Below are positions 55,229 to 56,933 of a stretch of 56,933 nucleotides of DNA, one piece after another. A program made the translations under genes and the position numbers. Below the pieces are notes generated by a model that was not told the origin of the DNA, did not search any database, and saw only the letters and a list, made by a program, of their open reading frames with translations. Source of the stretch: Cochliopodium minus (Eukaryota; Discosea; Himatismenida; Cochliopodiidae); assembly GCA_024220525.1 (NCBI GenBank), contig JAMYWO010000010.1, forward strand, positions 55,236 to 112,168. The letters are read 5' to 3'. Numbering within the stretch: position 1 is the stretch's first letter; each line of letters starts with the position of its first letter.

Positions 55229-56933
55229 ATGAAAACAGAAAATCTATCACAAAGAGAATTGGTCCTTCCAAAACTCCATATACCCAGAATACCGTAAATA
55301 TAAAAACAAATTATTTTATTTTTGAAAATTTTTTAAATTCAAAACCAAACAAGATTCAAACCTATTGTGGATTTCAACAGAAATATATTGCCAGCCTGTA
55401 TATTGTACAATAAGAGCAACAAAAATCAAAAATGCCCCATCAAAGAAATCCAGTTGGATGTTAACATCAATGATATGGCATGTGGGATGACAATAATACA
55501 GAAATATACAAATGAAGGAGATAATCCAATCGAAGCAGTGTAAATTTAATTAAATTTGTTTTGATTTATCAGTCAGTTAATTAAATCATTTATCAAAAGA
55601 TATGAATTGCCATTGTTCGATACATTCGTCACCAAATTCGTAGCTTTAATAGATGGGAAGAAAGTTGTCGGAGAAGTGAAAGAAAAAGAACAGGCATTGA
55701 ATGAATATGATGATGTAAAACAAAAATTTTAATTTCAAATGAAATTCGTTAAAAATTATTTAATTTAAATTAATTAAATATAAAAAAAAAAATGATAAAA
55801 AATTATTTCAGACTATAATAAACAAAATAAAAATAATTATTTTTTTTAAAAGGGAATCTCATCAGGTTCAGGAGCATACTTGGGGCAAGTGACAGGGAAA
55901 AAATTCGAAATCTCTGTGGGCAACCTCCCACCTAAAAAGACAGTAGAACTGATCATAGAACTCAATCAAACGCTTCCCACCATAGGAGGAGAAATGGCAC
56001 TGGTCCTCCAACCAGAACTTTTTCCCAAAAGCAATCAAGAATACAAAGCTAACATAGATTTTAACATTAATGTCACATGCGGAATTAAAAAAATATGTGT
56101 GATCGGAAGAGAAGAAATCAAAGCAAAAATCGATGGAAACACTGCCACTTTTTCTCACAAGATCAACCCAGATGTCGATTTGGTGAAGGATTTCATTGTC
56201 ATCATTCAACCTGCCGAACCTTTCAAACCCATGAGCGTTGTTGAGAAAAGTTCTGATAACAAGAGTTTGGCCGTTCTTTTGAACTATTACCCTTCCTACG
56301 ACGAAATTGATGGTATAAACATTTTTATAAAATTTACTAAATTCAAATCTTTTTTTAGAAAACAAAAATTTAAAATTTTTAATAATTTTTTTATTTTTAC
56401 ATTTTTTGAATAATTCTTTTTTTATAGAGGATCTACTTGAACCTGCTTCAGAAATACTGTAAAAAAAAAATTCAATTATTTAATTTAATTCAATTATTTA
56501 ATTTAATTCACTTTTCATTAATTAAAATCTAATAATTTTTTAATTTTTTAAATAACTTCACTAAATTATTCAATTAATTAAAAACAAAAAACAAATAAAA
56601 AAAAAAATTTTTTTAAAAAAAAAATCAAGGTTTGTTGTAGATCGTTCAGGATCAATGCAAGGCACAAGAATCGAGGCAGTGAAAATAGCACTACACTTTT
56701 TTTTGCAATCACTCCCGGAAAGTTGCAAGTTCAATATCATCGGGTTTGGTTCCTCCCATGAATCTCTTTTTCCGACAAGCGTTCCTTACAATGAAGAAAA
56801 TCTTTTAAAAGCTCAACACCACGCAAGTAAAAAATGAAAAGAAAAATAAAAAAATCTGAAAAAAAAAATAAAAAATAAAAAATAAAAAATAAAAAATAAA
56901 AAATAAAAAATAAAAAATAAAAAATAAAAAATA
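55229..56933 (+). CDS. VIT and VWA domain protein, 3' end outside window
   Basis: The ATG at 55229 gives MKTENLSQRELVLPKLHIPR. The VIT domain follows over four exons: LDVNINDMACGMTIIQKYTN, YELPLFDTFVTKFVALIDGK, VVGEVKEKEQALNEYD, SSGSGAYLGQVTGKKFEISV, NLPPKKTVELIIELNQTL. A short exon precedes FVVDRSGSMQGTRIEAVKIA, the VWA MIDAS motif (DxSxS), and FFLQSLPESCKFNIIGFGSS. The VIT-VWA pairing is that of inter-alpha-trypsin-inhibitor heavy-chain, PARP4 and many amoebal proteins; it binds ligands through a metal ion. No signal peptide is seen, so a cytosolic form is likely. The last visible exon ends at about 56825; the rest is intron and low-complexity repeat. Confidence 0.85.
56855..56933. repeat. 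(AAAAAT)n-type repeat at window end
   Basis: Tandem A-rich hexamers inside the intron of the VIT-VWA gene. The window ends within the repeat, as contig ends do elsewhere in this sequence. Confidence 0.8.

Overview
The window is nuclear DNA of a very AT-rich unicellular eukaryote. Genes carry many short GT-AG introns filled with A/T homopolymers, stops are the standard ones, and start codons are preceded by A runs. The gene set points to a free-living, phagotrophic amoeba-like protist, for example Amoebozoa or Heterolobosea: a PH-RCC1-RasGEF protein, a RhoGAP-like protein, a PH-SMP lipid-transfer protein, an ABCG transporter, phosphomevalonate kinase, a DGAT1-like MBOAT, a GT18 glycosyltransferase, a V-ATPase assembly factor, and ankyrin and LRR proteins. 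I cannot name the genus.

Layout. 0.1-2.2 kb holds the N-terminal half of an ABCG gene (minus). A hairpin-rich divergent promoter separates it from a GT90-like gene cut by an N at 3750. 3.8-6.1 kb has an unrecognised protein with a ubiquitin-like tail and a Nudix hydrolase. 6.2-12.1 kb is an accessory island: an ankyrin remnant, a divergent pair of decayed genes (one transposase-like), a 38-bp inverted duplication flanking that pair, then small intronless virus-like remnants (virion-fibre-like gene, Dam methylase, coiled coil, orphan ORFs) with long GA/CT hairpins, and a short element with 15-bp terminal inverted repeats. 12.6-25.9 kb is mainly minus strand after an LRR fragment: MBOAT, GT18, ankyrin, PH-RCC1-RasGEF. 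26.1-35.5 kb is plus strand: PH-SMP-NTF2-like, EF-hand/RhoGAP-like repeat protein, dual-specificity phosphatase, enoyl-CoA hydratase/isomerase, small basic protein. 36.0-50.1 kb: phosphomevalonate kinase (minus), GH43 with micro-exons, an orphan protein, an LRR protein, a Vma22/CCDC115 homologue (minus), a decayed pirin gene, a fascin-like Q-rich protein and the C-terminal half of the ABCG gene (minus). 50.4-56.9 kb, after further N joints: a C2-domain gene end, a decayed P-loop NTPase, a basic C-terminus and a VIT-VWA gene running off the window.

Two points matter most. First, the ABCG gene is split between the two ends of the 1-50,296 segment, and bases 1-77 are identical to 50,220-50,296. 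The pieces are therefore mis-ordered (or the segment was assembled from a circle or tandem). Second, the 6.2-12.1 kb island looks like a graveyard of integrated virus and transposon DNA with an unusual hairpin after its genes. Other notable items are an alternating LEKLFLAK/KLFRTK repeat array in the EF-hand/RhoGAP-like protein, an SMP domain followed by an NTF2-like domain, a DGAT-like enzyme with Asn at the catalytic His position, and 7-, 12- and 19-nt exons in the GH43 gene.
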